From Clostridiaceae bacterium (GTDB lineage Bacteria > Bacillota > Clostridia > Peptostreptococcales > T1SED10-28): a DNA stretch of 64,000 nucleotides. The stretch's first letter is position 1. Every line of letters starts with the position of its first letter. This document shows positions 8,554-20,200 of the stretch, in pieces. The notes beneath the pieces were generated by a model. That model was not told the DNA's origin, did no database searches, and saw only the letters and a program-made list of their open reading frames with translations. The translations under genes and the position numbers were made by a program. Location: positions 126,373-190,372 of the forward strand of contig PWFQ01000006.1 of NCBI GenBank assembly GCA_003554105.1, read 5' to 3'.

Positions 8554-9336
8554 ATGCCAAGTTCGCTATTAGTCAAAACAAGAAGGGTCAACAAAATCTT
8601 ACAACAATCAGGAGAACATGCTGTTTCTTTTAATGAATTAAGCCGGATCCTAAGTGAAGTTCTGGACGCCAATGTCTATGTTGCCAGCTCAAAAGGAAAG
8701 GTGCTCGGAGTCAGTCTGATGGATTCTTCCGACTGCCCGATTATTACCGATGAGAAAACCGGTGAAAAGCGATTTCCCGAGGAATATAACGAGCAGCTGC
8801 TGAGCATCCAGGAAACAAAGCACAATATTACAAAGGATGAATTGCTGGAAATTTTCAAGTATGACGTGCAAAGCTACAATAAGCTTGTGACCATCGTTCC
8901 AATCAACGGAAGCGGTCAGAGACTGGGAACTTTGGTTCTTGCCAAAAATGAAGATGAGTTTAACGACGAGGATCTTGTAATGGGTGAGTATAGTGCCACC
9001 GTTGTCGGACTTGAGATTCTTCGGGCAAAGACTGATGAAATTGAAGACGAAGCCAGAAAGAAAGCCGTAGTACAAATGGCTGTAGGAACTCTTTCCTATT
9101 CAGAGCTGGAGGCGGTTGATCATATCTTTAAGGAATTGGACGGCAAAGAAGGATTACTGGTGGCAAGTAAAATCGCCGACCGTGTTGGAATTACCCGATC
9201 TGTGATTGTCAATGCTCTCCGGAAGTTTGAAAGTGCGGGAGTAATTGAGTCCCGATCCTTAGGAATGAAGGGAACTCATATTAAAATCTTAAACGACTGG
9301 TTGTTGGAAGAGCTACGAAACATAAAAAACCGATAA
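8554..9336 (+). CDS. codY: GTP- and branched-chain-amino-acid-sensing repressor CodY
   Basis: At 260 residues, the family's normal length. The N-terminal GAF-like domain (about 1-155) binds isoleucine/valine, and the C-terminal winged helix-turn-helix is about 205-255 ([20 protein letters not shown], then [15 protein letters not shown], the CodY wing). CodY represses amino-acid uptake and biosynthesis, motility and other stationary-phase genes while nutrients and GTP are high. The Bacillus neighbours xerC, hslV and hslU are absent; codY sits directly between topA and rpsB. RBS AAGGAGGAG precedes the ATG. Confidence 0.97.
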   Translation: MPSSLLVKTRRVNKILQQSGEHAVSFNELSRILSEVLDANVYVASSKGKVLGVSLMDSSDCPIITDEKTGEKRFPEEYNEQLLSIQETKHNITKDELLEIFKYDVQSYNKLVTIVPINGSGQRLGTLVLAKNEDEFNDEDLVMGEYSATVVGLEILRAKTDEIEDEARKKAVVQMAVGTLSYSELEAVDHIFKELDGKEGLLVASKIADRVGITRSVIVNALRKFESAGVIESRSLGMKGTHIKILNDWLLEELRNIKNR

Positions 9337-9350
9337 GCGGAAATGAGACT

Positions 9351-9380
9351 AAAGGGAACGGTGATAAGCCGGGCCCTTTT
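9351..9380 (+). terminator. Terminator-like hairpin after codY
   Basis: AAAGGG ... GCCCTTTT with an internal CGG/CCG pairing, followed by a short T-rich run. It separates codY from the rpsB promoter. Confidence 0.5.
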
Positions 9381-9401
9381 ATATGCCCCGTCAAAAAATC
9401 G

Positions 9402-9430
9402 TTGCAGTGAAGGGGAATTTATGATAACAT
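9402..9430 (+). promoter_or_regulatory. Promoter of rpsB-tsf
   Basis: TTGCAG 9402-9407, 17-nt spacer, TAACAT 9425-9430 with an extended -10 TG at 9422-9423. It gives a leader of about 100 nt containing CTTCC/GGAAG (about 9475-9500), which could hold S2 autoregulatory structure, though I cannot show this. Confidence 0.6.
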
Positions 9431-9538
9431 ATGCTAGTGATAAAAACACACACTTTATGATTCCTTCGGAGGTGCTTCCAAGTGGAGTCCCGTGGGAAGA
9501 AGAGTAAAGTGGAGGAGAAAAACAATGGAGGTGCAGAG

Positions 9539-10243
9539 ATGTCTGTAATATCAATGAAACAATTGTTGGAAGCCGGTGTGCATTTTGGACACCAGACACG
9601 AAGATGGAACCCCAAGATGGCGGAATACATCTTTACTGAAAGAAACGGAATCTACATTATCGATCTGCAAAAGACGGTGAAGAAGGTAGAGATCGCCTAC
9701 AACCTGGTGCGGGACCTTGCAGCTGACGGAAAGAAAATTCTTTTTGTCGGAACCAAAAAGCAGGCCCAGGAAGCCATCGAACGGGAAGCAAAGCGTTGCG
9801 AAATGTTTTATGTGAACCAACGGTGGTTGGGTGGAATGATGACCAACTACAAAACCATCAAATTAAGAATCGACCGTCTTTACAAATTAGAAAAGATGGA
9901 AGAGGACGGAACCTTTGATGTACTTCCCAAAAAGGAAGTAATCCAATTACGTCATGAAATGGAACGATTGGAGAAATTCCTCGGCGGAATCAAGGGAATC
10001 AACGGAGTGCCTGATGCAATCTTCGTTATTGATCCCCGAAAAGAGAGAAACGCCATCAAGGAAGCTCAAAAGCTTGGAATTCCTGTAATTGCTGTTGTGG
10101 ATACCAATTGTGATCCTGACGAAATCGACTATGTCATTCCCGGGAACGACGATGCAATCCGTGCAGTAAAACTTCTCACTGAAACCATTGCCAATGCAGT
10201 TTTGGAAGGGAAGCAGGGAGAACAGATAGAGGAAGAAGCATAA
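9539..10243 (+). CDS. rpsB: 30S ribosomal protein S2
   Basis: A 234-residue S2, which binds the 30S head/body junction and is required for S1 and mRNA docking. The N terminus [19 protein letters not shown] and the blocks [16 protein letters not shown] and DPRKERNAI are all diagnostic. ATG 9539 follows GGAGGTG by 5 nt. The in-frame ATG at 9482 would add 19 residues not found in S2 and is rejected. It is co-oriented with tsf, the universal rpsB-tsf pair. Confidence 0.98.
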   Translation: MSVISMKQLLEAGVHFGHQTRRWNPKMAEYIFTERNGIYIIDLQKTVKKVEIAYNLVRDLAADGKKILFVGTKKQAQEAIEREAKRCEMFYVNQRWLGGMMTNYKTIKLRIDRLYKLEKMEEDGTFDVLPKKEVIQLRHEMERLEKFLGGIKGINGVPDAIFVIDPRKERNAIKEAQKLGIPVIAVVDTNCDPDEIDYVIPGNDDAIRAVKLLTETIANAVLEGKQGEQIEEEA

Positions 10244-10275
10244 AAAAAGGAAACTCTATACAAAAAGGAAACTGA

Positions 10276-10316
10276 AAGGTAAGGGTATAAGGGTCAATTC
10301 CTTATGTCCTTACCTT
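10276..10316 (+). other. Strong hairpin between rpsB and tsf
   Basis: GGTAAGGGTATAAGG pairs with CCTTATGTCCTTACC across a 7-nt loop. It has no T tract, so it is more likely an mRNA processing, stability or partial attenuation element that sets the S2/EF-Ts ratio than a full terminator. Confidence 0.6.
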
Positions 10317-10342
10317 CAATAATATAAGGAGGGTATTAAAAG

Positions 10343-10990
10343 ATGAGTATCAGTGCGAAACTAGTAAAAGAATTACGAGATAAAACTGCAGCAGGAATGA
10401 TGGATTGTAAAAAAGCCCTTGTTGAAACCAATGGAGACGTTGACAAAGCTGTGGACTACCTTCGGGAAAAAGGACTTTCCAAGGCAGCGAAAAAAGCGGG
10501 ACGAATTGCTTCAGAGGGAATCGTTGAATCCTATATCCATGGAGGAAGAATCGGGGTTTTAGTGGAAGTGAATTCCGAGACGGACTTTGTTGCAAAAAAT
10601 GAAGAGTTTCAAAACTTTGTAAAGGATGTTGCAATGCATATTGCAGCGGAAAATCCTCTCTATGTGCGAAAAGAGGAAGTTCCACTGGAAGTAGTGAACA
10701 AGGAAAAAGAAATTTTAACGAAGCAGGCACTGGAAGAAGGAAAGCCTGAAAAAATCGTTGAAAAAATGGTGGAAGGCCGAATCAGTAAATTCTATACGGA
10801 AATATGCCTTCTTGAGCAATCCTTCGTGAAGGATCCCGACAAAACCGTGGGAGAACTTCTTAATGAAAAAATTGCGAAGATCGGTGAGAACATGAACATC
10901 CGCCGATTTGCCCGATTCGAGGTTGGAGAGGGAATCGAGAAGAAGGAAGAAAATTTTGCTGAAGAAGTGGCAAGCCAGATAAAAAAATAA
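10343..10990 (+). CDS. tsf: Translation elongation factor Ts
   Basis: A 215-residue EF-Ts, the nucleotide exchange factor for EF-Tu. It is the shorter form with one core repeat, common in Clostridia and Thermus, compared with about 283 residues in E. coli. It has the UBA-like N terminus ([20 protein letters not shown]), the [10 protein letters not shown] block and a C-terminal module ([19 protein letters not shown]). AAGGAGG precedes the ATG. It is transcribed with rpsB across the hairpin above. Confidence 0.98.
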   Translation: MSISAKLVKELRDKTAAGMMDCKKALVETNGDVDKAVDYLREKGLSKAAKKAGRIASEGIVESYIHGGRIGVLVEVNSETDFVAKNEEFQNFVKDVAMHIAAENPLYVRKEEVPLEVVNKEKEILTKQALEEGKPEKIVEKMVEGRISKFYTEICLLEQSFVKDPDKTVGELLNEKIAKIGENMNIRRFARFEVGEGIEKKEENFAEEVASQIKK

Positions 10991-11002
10991 ATTGATTATT
11001 CA

Positions 11003-11030
11003 TCAAGAGAACACCCCTGTGTTCTCTTGA
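11003..11030 (+). terminator. Hairpin after tsf
   Basis: Perfect 12-bp stem TCAAGAGAACAC/GTGTTCTCTTGA with a CCCT loop, followed by TTTATAT. The T run is short, so termination may be partial. The 3' arm overlaps the -35 of the pyrH promoter. Confidence 0.65.
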
Positions 11031-11055
11031 TTTATATCAGCTCCTGGGATATAAT
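11027..11055 (+). promoter_or_regulatory. Promoter of pyrH-frr and downstream genes
   Basis: TTGATT 11027-11032, 17-nt spacer, TATAAT 11050-11055. The -35 lies in the 3' arm of the tsf hairpin. It probably drives the pyrH-to-polC run. Confidence 0.7.
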
Positions 11056-11093
11056 TTTTTTGAGCTAAATTTCATTTGATAAAGGGATTTTGA

Positions 11094-11837
<744 letters not shown>

Positions 11838-11849
11838 GGAGGAAAGAAC

Positions 11850-12407
11850 ATGTATATTGATGTCCACAAGGAAATGGAAAAGAGCATGAAAAAAACCATT
11901 GAAGTCCTGAAAGATGATTTGAACACGGTACGGGCGGGAAGAGCAAACCCTGCAATGCTGGACAAAATCATGGTGGAGTATTATGGAACCATGACGCCGA
12001 TTCGACAAGTCGCATCGGTGACCGCACCGGAGCCTCGACTGGTCAATGTACAACCCTATGATGCAACAGCTCTCCAAGCCATTGAAAAGGCCATTATCAG
12101 CTCGGATCTGGGTCTGAATCCCAGTAATGACGGAAAGATCATCCGGATCAACATCCCTCAACTGACGGAGGAGCGCAGAAAAGACCTGGTAAAGCTCGTC
12201 AAGAAAATTGCGGAGGAAGGAAAAGTTGCCATCCGAAACGAACGACGCAATGCCAATGATGACTTGAAGAAACTGGAAAAAAAGAAAGAGCTTACGGAGG
12301 ATGACTTAAAGGAGGGTCTGGACAAGGTTCAGGAAATTACCGATAAGTACATCGAAGAAATCGACGAACTTGTGAAGAAAAAAGAAGCGGAAATCATGGA
12401 AGTATAA
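11850..12407 (+). CDS. frr: Ribosome recycling factor
   Basis: A 185-residue RRF that splits post-termination ribosomes together with EF-G. The three-helix-bundle sequence LNTVRAGRANPAMLD, the loop domain PYDATALQAIEKAI and the C-terminal helix RRNANDDLKKLEK match throughout. Start ATG with AAGGAGGAAAGAAC just upstream. Co-transcribed with pyrH. Confidence 0.98.
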   Translation: MYIDVHKEMEKSMKKTIEVLKDDLNTVRAGRANPAMLDKIMVEYYGTMTPIRQVASVTAPEPRLVNVQPYDATALQAIEKAIISSDLGLNPSNDGKIIRINIPQLTEERRKDLVKLVKKIAEEGKVAIRNERRNANDDLKKLEKKKELTEDDLKEGLDKVQEITDKYIEEIDELVKKKEAEIMEV

Positions 12408-12411
12408 GGAA

Positions 12412-12434
12412 AAAACCCCCATTTTGGGGGTTTA
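12412..12434 (+). terminator. Short hairpin between frr and uppS
   Basis: AAACCCCCATTTTGGGGGTTT, a short GC stem flanked by A and T runs, 5 nt after frr. It resembles a weak or partial terminator and lies only about 20 nt before uppS. Confidence 0.5.
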
Positions 12435-12454
12435 AAACTAGGTGGGTGAATGCA

Positions 12455-13162
12455 ATGAAGAAAATACCGGAGCACATCGCCATCATTATGGATGGAAACG
12501 GGCGATGGGCAGAGCGACAGAATAAAATGCGGGCCGTCGGCCATCGACAGGGGGTGGAGGCTCTCCGTTCCGTACTTGAAAAAGCCGATGAACTGGGAGT
12601 GGGCCACTTGACCGTCTATGCTTTTTCAACGGAAAACTGGGCCCGACCGAAAGCGGAAATTAAAGCACTGATGATGCTTTTATTGGAATATATCAAAAGC
12701 GAATCCAAGGCGCTTCATAAGAAAAATGTTCGAATTACTACCATTGGAGACCTGACGGCCTTTGATCAGAAAATTCAAAGGGAAATTGAGAAGGCAAAGG
12801 AGCTTACGGCAGGGAATACGGGTTTGAACTTTAATATTGCTCTCAATTACGGGGCAAGGGACGAGATTGCCCGGGGAATTAATGGGATTTTAGAGAAAGA
12901 GCGGCGGGGAGAACGGGGTGAAAATGCCAAGGTCACCGAAGAGGAAATCAGCCGTTCCCTCGATACGTGGGGAATGCCCGACCCGGATCTATTGATCCGC
13001 ACCAGCGGAGAAATGCGTCTCAGCAACTTCCTCCTATGGCAGCTGGCCTATGGAGAAATGGTTTTTACTGAGGTTCTTTGGCCGGACTTTACAGGAGAAC
13101 ATCTGGTGGAAGCCATAGAAATTTACCAAAATCGTGATCGGCGATTTGGAAGCATTGAGTAA
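12455..13162 (+). CDS. uppS: Undecaprenyl diphosphate synthase (cis-isoprenyl transferase)
   Basis: About 235 residues. It makes the C55 lipid carrier of wall synthesis by adding isopentenyl diphosphate to farnesyl diphosphate. It has catalytic-site IIMDGNGRWA, the YAFSTENWARP block and the RTSGEMRLSNFLLWQLAYGE motif. ATG 12455 is chosen; a GTG three codons upstream overlaps the AGGTGGG ribosome-binding site. First of a lipid/isoprenoid run with cdsA, dxr, rseP and ispG. Confidence 0.96.
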   Translation: MKKIPEHIAIIMDGNGRWAERQNKMRAVGHRQGVEALRSVLEKADELGVGHLTVYAFSTENWARPKAEIKALMMLLLEYIKSESKALHKKNVRITTIGDLTAFDQKIQREIEKAKELTAGNTGLNFNIALNYGARDEIARGINGILEKERRGERGENAKVTEEEISRSLDTWGMPDPDLLIRTSGEMRLSNFLLWQLAYGEMVFTEVLWPDFTGEHLVEAIEIYQNRDRRFGSIE

Positions 13163-13172
13163 GGGGGCACCT

Positions 13173-13952
13173 ATGGTTACGCGGATAATTAGTGCGTTGG
13201 TCGGAGTACCGATTTTAATAGGAATACTGGTGATGGGGGGGCCTGTGTTGATCTCTGCCCTGGGTTTTGTTATGCTTATGGGGCTGAACGAGTTTTATCG
13301 GAGTCTGAAATCCGTTAAGATTTATCCGGTCCATCTTGTGGGCTATGGTTATGTTGCTCTATGGGCATTCGGATCCTTTATCGGGCAGGATTACCGTGTT
13401 ATGGGAATCTATCTGGCCCTGGTCTTAACCACGGCAGTACTGCTGGGAAAAGAGGAAAGGAAGGTCATGGACGGGGTTTTCACCCTGTTCGGGATTTTTT
13501 ATGTTGTGATCCTTCTCAGTTATATTGCACTCCTGGATCAGCACGATACTCCCTATGTGATCTGGCTTGTATTTATTATTGCTTTTGCCACCGACACCTT
13601 CGCATATTTCAGCGGAATGTTTTTTGGTAAGAATAAGCTCTGTCCCAGAGTGAGTCCGAAAAAAACCGTAGAGGGAGCCCTTGGCGGAATCGTTGGTACC
13701 ATAGTGGTTTGCAGTCTTTTCGGAATAATTCTCTTTGACGGTACCACCGGACTGCTTTTCGCATTACTTGGCGGTGTTGGATCCATGGTGGCACAGATGG
13801 GGGATCTTATGGCATCGATGCTTAAGCGCTGGACAGGAATTAAAGATTTCGGCAAGATTATGCCGGGCCACGGAGGAGTGCTGGATCGATTTGACAGTAT
13901 TCTTTTTGCCGGCCCCCTTGTGTATTATTTCGTAATCCTATTGGAAATTTAA
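13173..13952 (+). CDS. cdsA: Phosphatidate cytidylyltransferase
   Basis: A 259-residue integral membrane enzyme with about 7-8 hydrophobic segments that forms CDP-diacylglycerol from phosphatidate and CTP. The family signature lies near the C terminus: MLKRWTGIKDFGKIMPGHGG followed by VLDRFDS. ATG 13173 follows GGGGGC and starts a hydrophobic N terminus (MVTRIISALVGVPILI); the ATG at 13134 lies inside uppS and is rejected. Its product feeds PgsA, encoded 23 kb downstream. Confidence 0.95.
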   Translation: MVTRIISALVGVPILIGILVMGGPVLISALGFVMLMGLNEFYRSLKSVKIYPVHLVGYGYVALWAFGSFIGQDYRVMGIYLALVLTTAVLLGKEERKVMDGVFTLFGIFYVVILLSYIALLDQHDTPYVIWLVFIIAFATDTFAYFSGMFFGKNKLCPRVSPKKTVEGALGGIVGTIVVCSLFGIILFDGTTGLLFALLGGVGSMVAQMGDLMASMLKRWTGIKDFGKIMPGHGGVLDRFDSILFAGPLVYYFVILLEI

Positions 13953-13971
13953 GCAACAGGGAGATGAAAGC

Positions 13972-15132
13972 ATGAAAACCATCGGAATTCTGGGTTCCAC
14001 CGGATCCATCGGAGAACAGACTCTGGAAGTGGTGAGAAACCATCCCGGAGAGTATCGAATCTCCGCACTGGCGGTGATGGGGAACATTGATAAGCTGTAT
14101 GAACAGATGATCGAATTTCAACCCTCGATCCTGGCGGTATATAAAGAGGATAAAGCGATAGAACTGAAAGAACGGATCATCGCCGGGAACATACCGAATC
14201 CCCCTGAGGTGTATCACGGACTTGAGGGATTAATTGCCATTGCCACATCAACCGGGAACAACCTGCTGGTGAATGCGGTTGTGGGAAGCGTGGGCCTGGT
14301 TCCCACCATCAAAGGGATTGAAGCGGGGAAGAACATCGCTCTCGCCAACAAGGAAACCCTGGTGGTTGCCGGAGAACTGGTGATGAAGAAAATCAAGGAG
14401 CATGGAGTGACCATGACTCCTATCGATAGCGAGCATTCTGCAATTTTCCAGTGCTTACAGGGAGAAGAGGGAAAGTCCCTGGATAAAATTATATTAACCG
14501 CATCGGGAGGCCCCTTTCGCACATGGAAAAAAGAGGACATTGAAAAGGCAACGTTTCGGGAAGCTTTAAAGCATCCGAACTGGAATATGGGGAGGAAAAT
14601 TTCCATCGATTCAGCCACGATGATGAATAAAGGTCTCGAGGTGATCGAGGCAAAATGGTTGTTTGACGTGGAGGCGGATCGAATCGAAACCATCGTCCAT
14701 CCCGAGAGCATCATCCATTCCATGGTTGAATTCCATGATACCTCGGTGATTGCCCAGATGGGGGTGCCGGATATGAAGGTGCCGATTCAATATGCCCTGT
14801 CCTTCCCGAAACGCTTAAAGGCAGAGTATGAAACCCTGGATTTACGAAAGGTGGCAGCACTTCATTTCGAGCAAACCGATCGTGATCGTTTTCCCTGCCT
14901 GCAACTGGCTTATGACGCCCTGGAGATCGGTGGGACAATGCCTGCGGTATTGAATGGTGCCAATGAGGTGTTGGTTGAGGCCTATTTGGAGGGTAAGATT
15001 TCTTTTTATGGAATTTCCGATGGGATCCGTCAAGCAATGGATGCCCATGAAGCTTTTCATTACACAACCATGGAGGAGATACTGGAAGTCGATCGCTGGA
15101 GTCGGGACTATGTAAGAAAGGCTTTAAAATAA
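13972..15132 (+). CDS. dxr: 1-deoxy-D-xylulose 5-phosphate reductoisomerase
   Basis: At 386 residues, family length. NADPH-dependent second step of the MEP isoprenoid pathway. The N-terminal Rossmann motif GSTGSIG, substrate and metal-binding blocks LANKETLVVAGEL, DSEHSAIFQCL, TASGGPF and MGRKISIDSATMMNKGLE are intact. With ispG two genes downstream it shows the organism uses the MEP route. Start ATG with GGGAGATG upstream. Confidence 0.97.
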   Translation: MKTIGILGSTGSIGEQTLEVVRNHPGEYRISALAVMGNIDKLYEQMIEFQPSILAVYKEDKAIELKERIIAGNIPNPPEVYHGLEGLIAIATSTGNNLLVNAVVGSVGLVPTIKGIEAGKNIALANKETLVVAGELVMKKIKEHGVTMTPIDSEHSAIFQCLQGEEGKSLDKIILTASGGPFRTWKKEDIEKATFREALKHPNWNMGRKISIDSATMMNKGLEVIEAKWLFDVEADRIETIVHPESIIHSMVEFHDTSVIAQMGVPDMKVPIQYALSFPKRLKAEYETLDLRKVAALHFEQTDRDRFPCLQLAYDALEIGGTMPAVLNGANEVLVEAYLEGKISFYGISDGIRQAMDAHEAFHYTTMEEILEVDRWSRDYVRKALK

Positions 15133-15144
15133 GGAGGAAGCGAC

Positions 15145-16149
15145 GTGCCATTTACAATTATTGCAGCATTAGTGGTATTAGGAATATTAATTATTGTCCA
15201 TGAGCTGGGACACTTTATGGTGGCCAAAGCCCTGGACGTGAAAGTTTTGGAGTTTTCCATAGGAATGGGTCCGAAGATTTTTCAGGTAAAACGGGGTGAA
15301 ACCGATTACTCTCTCCGGGGTCTGCCCCTGGGAGGCTATGTGAAAATGGAGGGGGAGGACGAGAAATCCGAAGATGACCGGAGTTTCAGCAAAAAACCCG
15401 TCCCAAGCCGGATTGCCGTCCTGTTTGCAGGATCCTTTATGAACTTCATTTTTGCCATTGTGGTGCTGACTGCCATATTTTTGAATATCGGAATGGTCAC
15501 AACCGTGATTGATGATGTGACTCCCGGCTCACCGGCCTATGAAGCGGGAATTGAAGAAGGAGACGAAATTCGGGCCATCAACGGGGAGAGAACCACCACC
15601 TCGGGAACGGTGAACAGTGTAATCAACAGGAATGAGGAAGAGGTTGTGGTCACGGTTCTACGGGAAGGTGAAGAGTTGAATCTCACAATGATGCCGGAAT
15701 TAGATGAAGAGCTGGAACGAAGAATGATTGGTGTCCGCTTTGCCGTGGAGCATTCCTTCGGTGCGGCCTTTCGGGGAAGCATCAGGGAAACCTTTGGAAT
15801 CGTGAGGGAAATTTTCGGATTCCTCAGCCGGATTATTACGGGGGATGCTGATGTGTCCCGGGAGGTTGCGGGACCTGTGGGGATTGTAAGTATTGTGGGA
15901 GAAGCCACCCGGGCAGGATTTATCAACGTTGCCCTCCTCAGCGCATTTATCAGCGTGAACCTGGGGATTATGAACCTTCTGCCCATACCGGCACTGGACG
16001 GAAGCAGAATTCTCTTTGCCCTTATTGAAGCGGTGCGGGGAAAACCCATTGACCCGGAAAAAGAGGGAATGGTTCATTTAGTGGGATTTGGTTTACTGAT
16101 GATTTTACTGGTGTTAATCACATACCAGGATATTCTGCGACTGTTTTAA
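15145..16149 (+). CDS. rseP: Site-2 intramembrane metalloprotease RseP (RIP)
   Basis: 334 residues. The first transmembrane helix carries zinc-binding HELGH (H19, E20, H23). One PDZ domain lies at about 115-190 and the third zinc ligand is in LDGSR near 290, followed by a last transmembrane segment. It cleaves membrane-embedded anti-sigma factors and signal-peptide remnants; its substrate here is unknown. GTG start after AAGGAGG. Position between dxr and ispG is conserved in Clostridia. Confidence 0.95.
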   Translation: MPFTIIAALVVLGILIIVHELGHFMVAKALDVKVLEFSIGMGPKIFQVKRGETDYSLRGLPLGGYVKMEGEDEKSEDDRSFSKKPVPSRIAVLFAGSFMNFIFAIVVLTAIFLNIGMVTTVIDDVTPGSPAYEAGIEEGDEIRAINGERTTTSGTVNSVINRNEEEVVVTVLREGEELNLTMMPELDEELERRMIGVRFAVEHSFGAAFRGSIRETFGIVREIFGFLSRIITGDADVSREVAGPVGIVSIVGEATRAGFINVALLSAFISVNLGIMNLLPIPALDGSRILFALIEAVRGKPIDPEKEGMVHLVGFGLLMILLVLITYQDILRLF

Positions 16150-16164
16150 AAAGGAGAGGACCCT

Positions 16165-17211
16165 ATGAGGAAAAAAACGCGAAAGGTCTATTGCGGAGAC
16201 CGTATCATCGGCGGGGATGCCCCTATTACGATACAGTCTATGACCACGACGGATACCAGAGATATAAAGAAAACCGTGAATGCCATCCATGACCTGGAAG
16301 ATGCAGGATGTGAAATTGTACGGGTGGCGGTCCCGGATCTTGAGGCGGCAGAAGCTCTGGGAGAGATAAAAAAACAGATCGGAATTCCCCTGGTTGCCGA
16401 TATTCACTTTGATTATCGTCTGGCCCTTGAGGCCATTGATCAGGGAGTGGATAAGCTTCGTCTGAACCCCGGGAATATCGGTGATGAGGACCGGGTGAGA
16501 AAAGTGGTGGGGAAAGCCAAGGAAAGAGGGATTCCCATCCGAATCGGTGTCAATGCCGGATCCATCTCTCCAAGAATGATGGAAAAATACGGAGGAATTA
16601 ATGCCGATGCCATGGTGGAAAGTGCCATGGAGCATGTAGGAATTCTGGAAGCTTTGGATTTCCATGATATCGTCCTGTCCCTTAAGGCTCATGATGTCAA
16701 CCTGACCCTGGAGGCCTGCGAAAAAATCAGCGGGCTGGTGGATTATCCCCTTCATCTTGGAATAACCGAAGCGGGAACCCCCTGGGGAGGAACCGTCAAA
16801 TCCTCCGTGGGAATCGGAGCCATCCTGTTAAGGGGAATCGGAGATACCCTCAGAGTATCTATTACCGGAGACCCCAGAGAGGAAATCCGGGTGGGAAGAG
16901 AAATTCTAAAGGTGACAGGCCACCGGAAAAGCGGTTGTACATTAATTTCCTGCCCCACCTGCGGCCGCTGTCAGATTGATTTGATTACCCTTGCCACAAA
17001 GGTGGAAAAAGCCTTGGAAACCATCGATAAGCCCATTGAAGTGGCGATTATGGGATGTGCAGTAAATGGTCCCGGGGAAGCCAGGGGAGCGGACATCGGC
17101 ATTGCCGGAGGAAAAGGATCGGCCCTTCTGTTTAAGAAGGGAGAAGTCATTCGTAAAATTCCGGAAAAGGACATTGAACGAATCCTGTTAGAGGAAATTG
17201 CCAAGCTTTAG
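16165..17211 (+). CDS. ispG: 4-hydroxy-3-methylbut-2-enyl-diphosphate synthase (IspG/GcpE)
   Basis: 348 residues, the compact two-domain form without the insert seen in plants and some other bacteria. Penultimate step of the MEP pathway. A TIM-barrel domain ([30 protein letters not shown]) is followed by the iron-sulfur domain with CPTCGRC and CAVNGPGE, supplying the three cysteines of the 4Fe-4S cluster. AAGGAGAGG precedes the ATG. Confidence 0.97.
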   Translation: MRKKTRKVYCGDRIIGGDAPITIQSMTTTDTRDIKKTVNAIHDLEDAGCEIVRVAVPDLEAAEALGEIKKQIGIPLVADIHFDYRLALEAIDQGVDKLRLNPGNIGDEDRVRKVVGKAKERGIPIRIGVNAGSISPRMMEKYGGINADAMVESAMEHVGILEALDFHDIVLSLKAHDVNLTLEACEKISGLVDYPLHLGITEAGTPWGGTVKSSVGIGAILLRGIGDTLRVSITGDPREEIRVGREILKVTGHRKSGCTLISCPTCGRCQIDLITLATKVEKALETIDKPIEVAIMGCAVNGPGEARGADIGIAGGKGSALLFKKGEVIRKIPEKDIERILLEEIAKL

Positions 17212-17232
17212 AGGATTTAAAGGGGGAACATC

Positions 17233-20200
17233 ATGGAAGGATACAGCTTAAAGACATTCTTTGAGAAACTGGGCCTTAAAGGGGAAGAATCCTTTGAGGA
17301 CTATCAGGTGAAAAAAGTGGTGGTCCATTCGAAGAACCATGGGATGGACCTTTTTTTGGCGGGGAAACGGATTTCCCTTGAAGACCACCTCCAACTTCAT
17401 CTCCATCAGATGAAGGAGAAGCTGAAACTGAAAAATGAGATCGGAATTCACTGGGAATACCTTGGAGAGAAGGAGAACCGGAAAAAACTGGTGGAGGACA
17501 ACAAGGGAAATGTTCTAGCGCTGATCAAGCGAAGCATTCCCTTCTGCAAGGAAATTATAGAGGAGGACAGGGTGAACCTTCGGGTGGAAGGGGAAAAGGT
17601 GGAGGTGTCCATCGGTGACCCTCTTATCTATGAGAAGGCCAATGAACGGAAACTCTCCGCCACCTTGACGGAGTTTTTCCGAAATGTTCTCGGAACCTCT
17701 CTCAGCTGCGAGATTACCTGTCCAAATCAGGGCTTTGACATGATGCAGTATCAGGAAAGCATGCAGCTTGAACAGGAAAAAATGATCCGGGAGCTTGAGG
17801 AGAAGGAACGGGAAGAGGCGAAAAATCCGGTGAAGGCCGTGAAAACCCGGAAGCAAAATGGAAGAGGGTCAAAGGCTCCCATGGGAAAAAATGTGGTTCT
17901 CGGCAAGGGTGTACCCAGAACCCTGGAATTTATGAAACTGAAAGATCTTAACGAGGCCACAGATCAGGTGGTGATCGACGTGGATGTCTTCAGTTTTGAC
18001 TATAAGGATCTGAAGAGCGGTCGAAAGGTGTACATTCTTCAGACCACAGATTATACCAACTCCATCACAGTGAAATTTTTTGAAGGAAGAAATACCGGGA
18101 CCCCTCCAGAGGAAATGATCGGGAAGGGAAGTGCTCTTCTGATTAAGGGAGACCTGGTTATGGATCAGTTCTTGAAGGAAAACATCATTATGGCAAAGGA
18201 TATCGAGATGATCCAAAGGACTCCGAAGAAGGATGAATTGAAGGATAAGCGGGTGGAGCTTCACCTTCATACCCAGATGTCTTCCATGGACGGCATGACC
18301 AATATCTCGAGAATCGTTGAGCGGGCCGCTGAATGGGGACATAAGGCGATTGCTCTGACGGACCATGGAGTTCTCCAGGGATTCCCTGAGGCCATGCAGG
18401 CATCAAAAGAGCATGGAATCAAAATCCTTTATGGAATGGAAGGGTATGTGATTAATGACGAGGAACCTCTTGTGGAGGGTCCCGAGGACTTTCATCTGGA
18501 CGGTGAGTTTGTGGTGTTCGACCTTGAGACCACCGGTCTTTCCAGCAACAATGAAGGAATTACCGAAATTGCAGGAGTGAAAATCAAGGGGGGGGAAATT
18601 ACGGAAACCTACTCCACCTTCGTGAACCCGGAAAAGCCTATTCCTATAAAGATTACGGAGCTTACGGGGATCACCAATGATATGGTAAAGAATGAACGGC
18701 CGATCAGAGAAGTATTGCCGGAGTTCCTCTCCTTTGCCGACGGGTGTTGTCTGGTGGCTCATAATGCGGATTTTGACATGGGATTTATCCGTGCGAAGGC
18801 CAAGCAAAGCGGACGTGCCGTAAACAATCCTGTGGCGGATACGCTGAAATTCTCCCGGGTGCTCCTGAAGAATCTCCGGCGTCATAAACTGAATCTTGTG
18901 GCCAAGCATTTTGAGATTTCCCTGGAAAACCATCACAGGGCCATTGATGATGCCATGGCCACGGCAAAGATCTTTCTTCGTTTCAGAGAAATGCTGAAGG
19001 AAGAGGGTCTTGCAACTTTCAAGGAAATCAATGAGACCCTGGGGAAAAAGAGGGAGAATAAAAGTCTTTATTCTTATCATATTCTGCTTCTTGCCAAAAA
19101 TCAGAGAGGATTGAAGAATCTGTATCAGCTGGTTTCCGCCTCTCATATGGAATACTTTTATAAGAAACCAAGAATTCCCAAGAGTCTTCTGCGAAAGCAC
19201 CGGGAGGGGCTCATTATCGGAACCGCCTGTGAGGCGGGAGAGCTATATCAGGGGATTCTGAAAAATCTCCCCGACGAGAAGCTTCACCCCATCCTGGAGG
19301 ACTATGATTTCTTTGAAATACAGCCCCTGGAAAATAACGGATTTCTCGTGAATAAGGGGCGGTTAAAGTCCAGGGAGGATCTGATTTCCATTAATCGGAG
19401 GATTGTGGATCTTGGAGAAAAACTGGGGAAACCAGTGGTAGCAACGGGGGATGTTCATTTTCTCAACAAAGAGGATGAAATCTTCCGGCGGATTCTGATG
19501 ACGGGTCAGGGCTTTGACGATGCTGATGATCAGGCGCCACTGTACTTAAAAACCACGGAGGAGATGCTGGAAGCCTTTTCCTATCTTCCCGAAGAGAAGG
19601 CCAGGGAAGTGGTCATTGAGAACTCCAACCGGATTGCCGACAGCATTGAGTTAATCAAGCCGATTCCTGACGGTACATTCCCTCCCACCATCGAAGGGTC
19701 GGAGGAAACCCTGCGGGAGATGTGCAATGAAAAAGCGAAACGAATCTACGGAGATCCCATACCGAAGCTTGTGAACGATCGTTTGAATCAGGAGCTCAAC
19801 TCAATTATTTCCAACGGGTACGCTGTCCTCTATGTGATCAGCCAGAAACTGGTGGCTAAATCTCTGGAAGACGGATATCTGGTTGGATCCCGGGGATCGG
19901 TGGGATCCTCCTTTGCAGCAACAATGAGTGATATTACCGAAGTGAATCCCCTGCCTCCCCATTATGTCTGTGGGGAGTGTAAGTACTCGGAGTTTATTAC
20001 CGACGGCTCCTACCAATCGGGCTTTGACCTTCACGACAGGGAATGCCCCCGGTGTGGAGCCTCCTTTACCAAGGAAGGTCATGACATTCCCTTTGAAGTT
20101 TTCTTAGGCTTTGAAGGGGACAAGGAGCCGGATATTGATCTCAATTTTGCCGGGGAATACCAAAGCAAGGCCCATCAATATACCGAGGAACTCTTTGGGG

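Noticed and set aside
9482..9538. Upstream start of rpsB giving a 253-residue protein
   Set aside because: The extra 19 residues are unlike S2 and a strong GGAGGTG sits 5 nt before ATG 9539.
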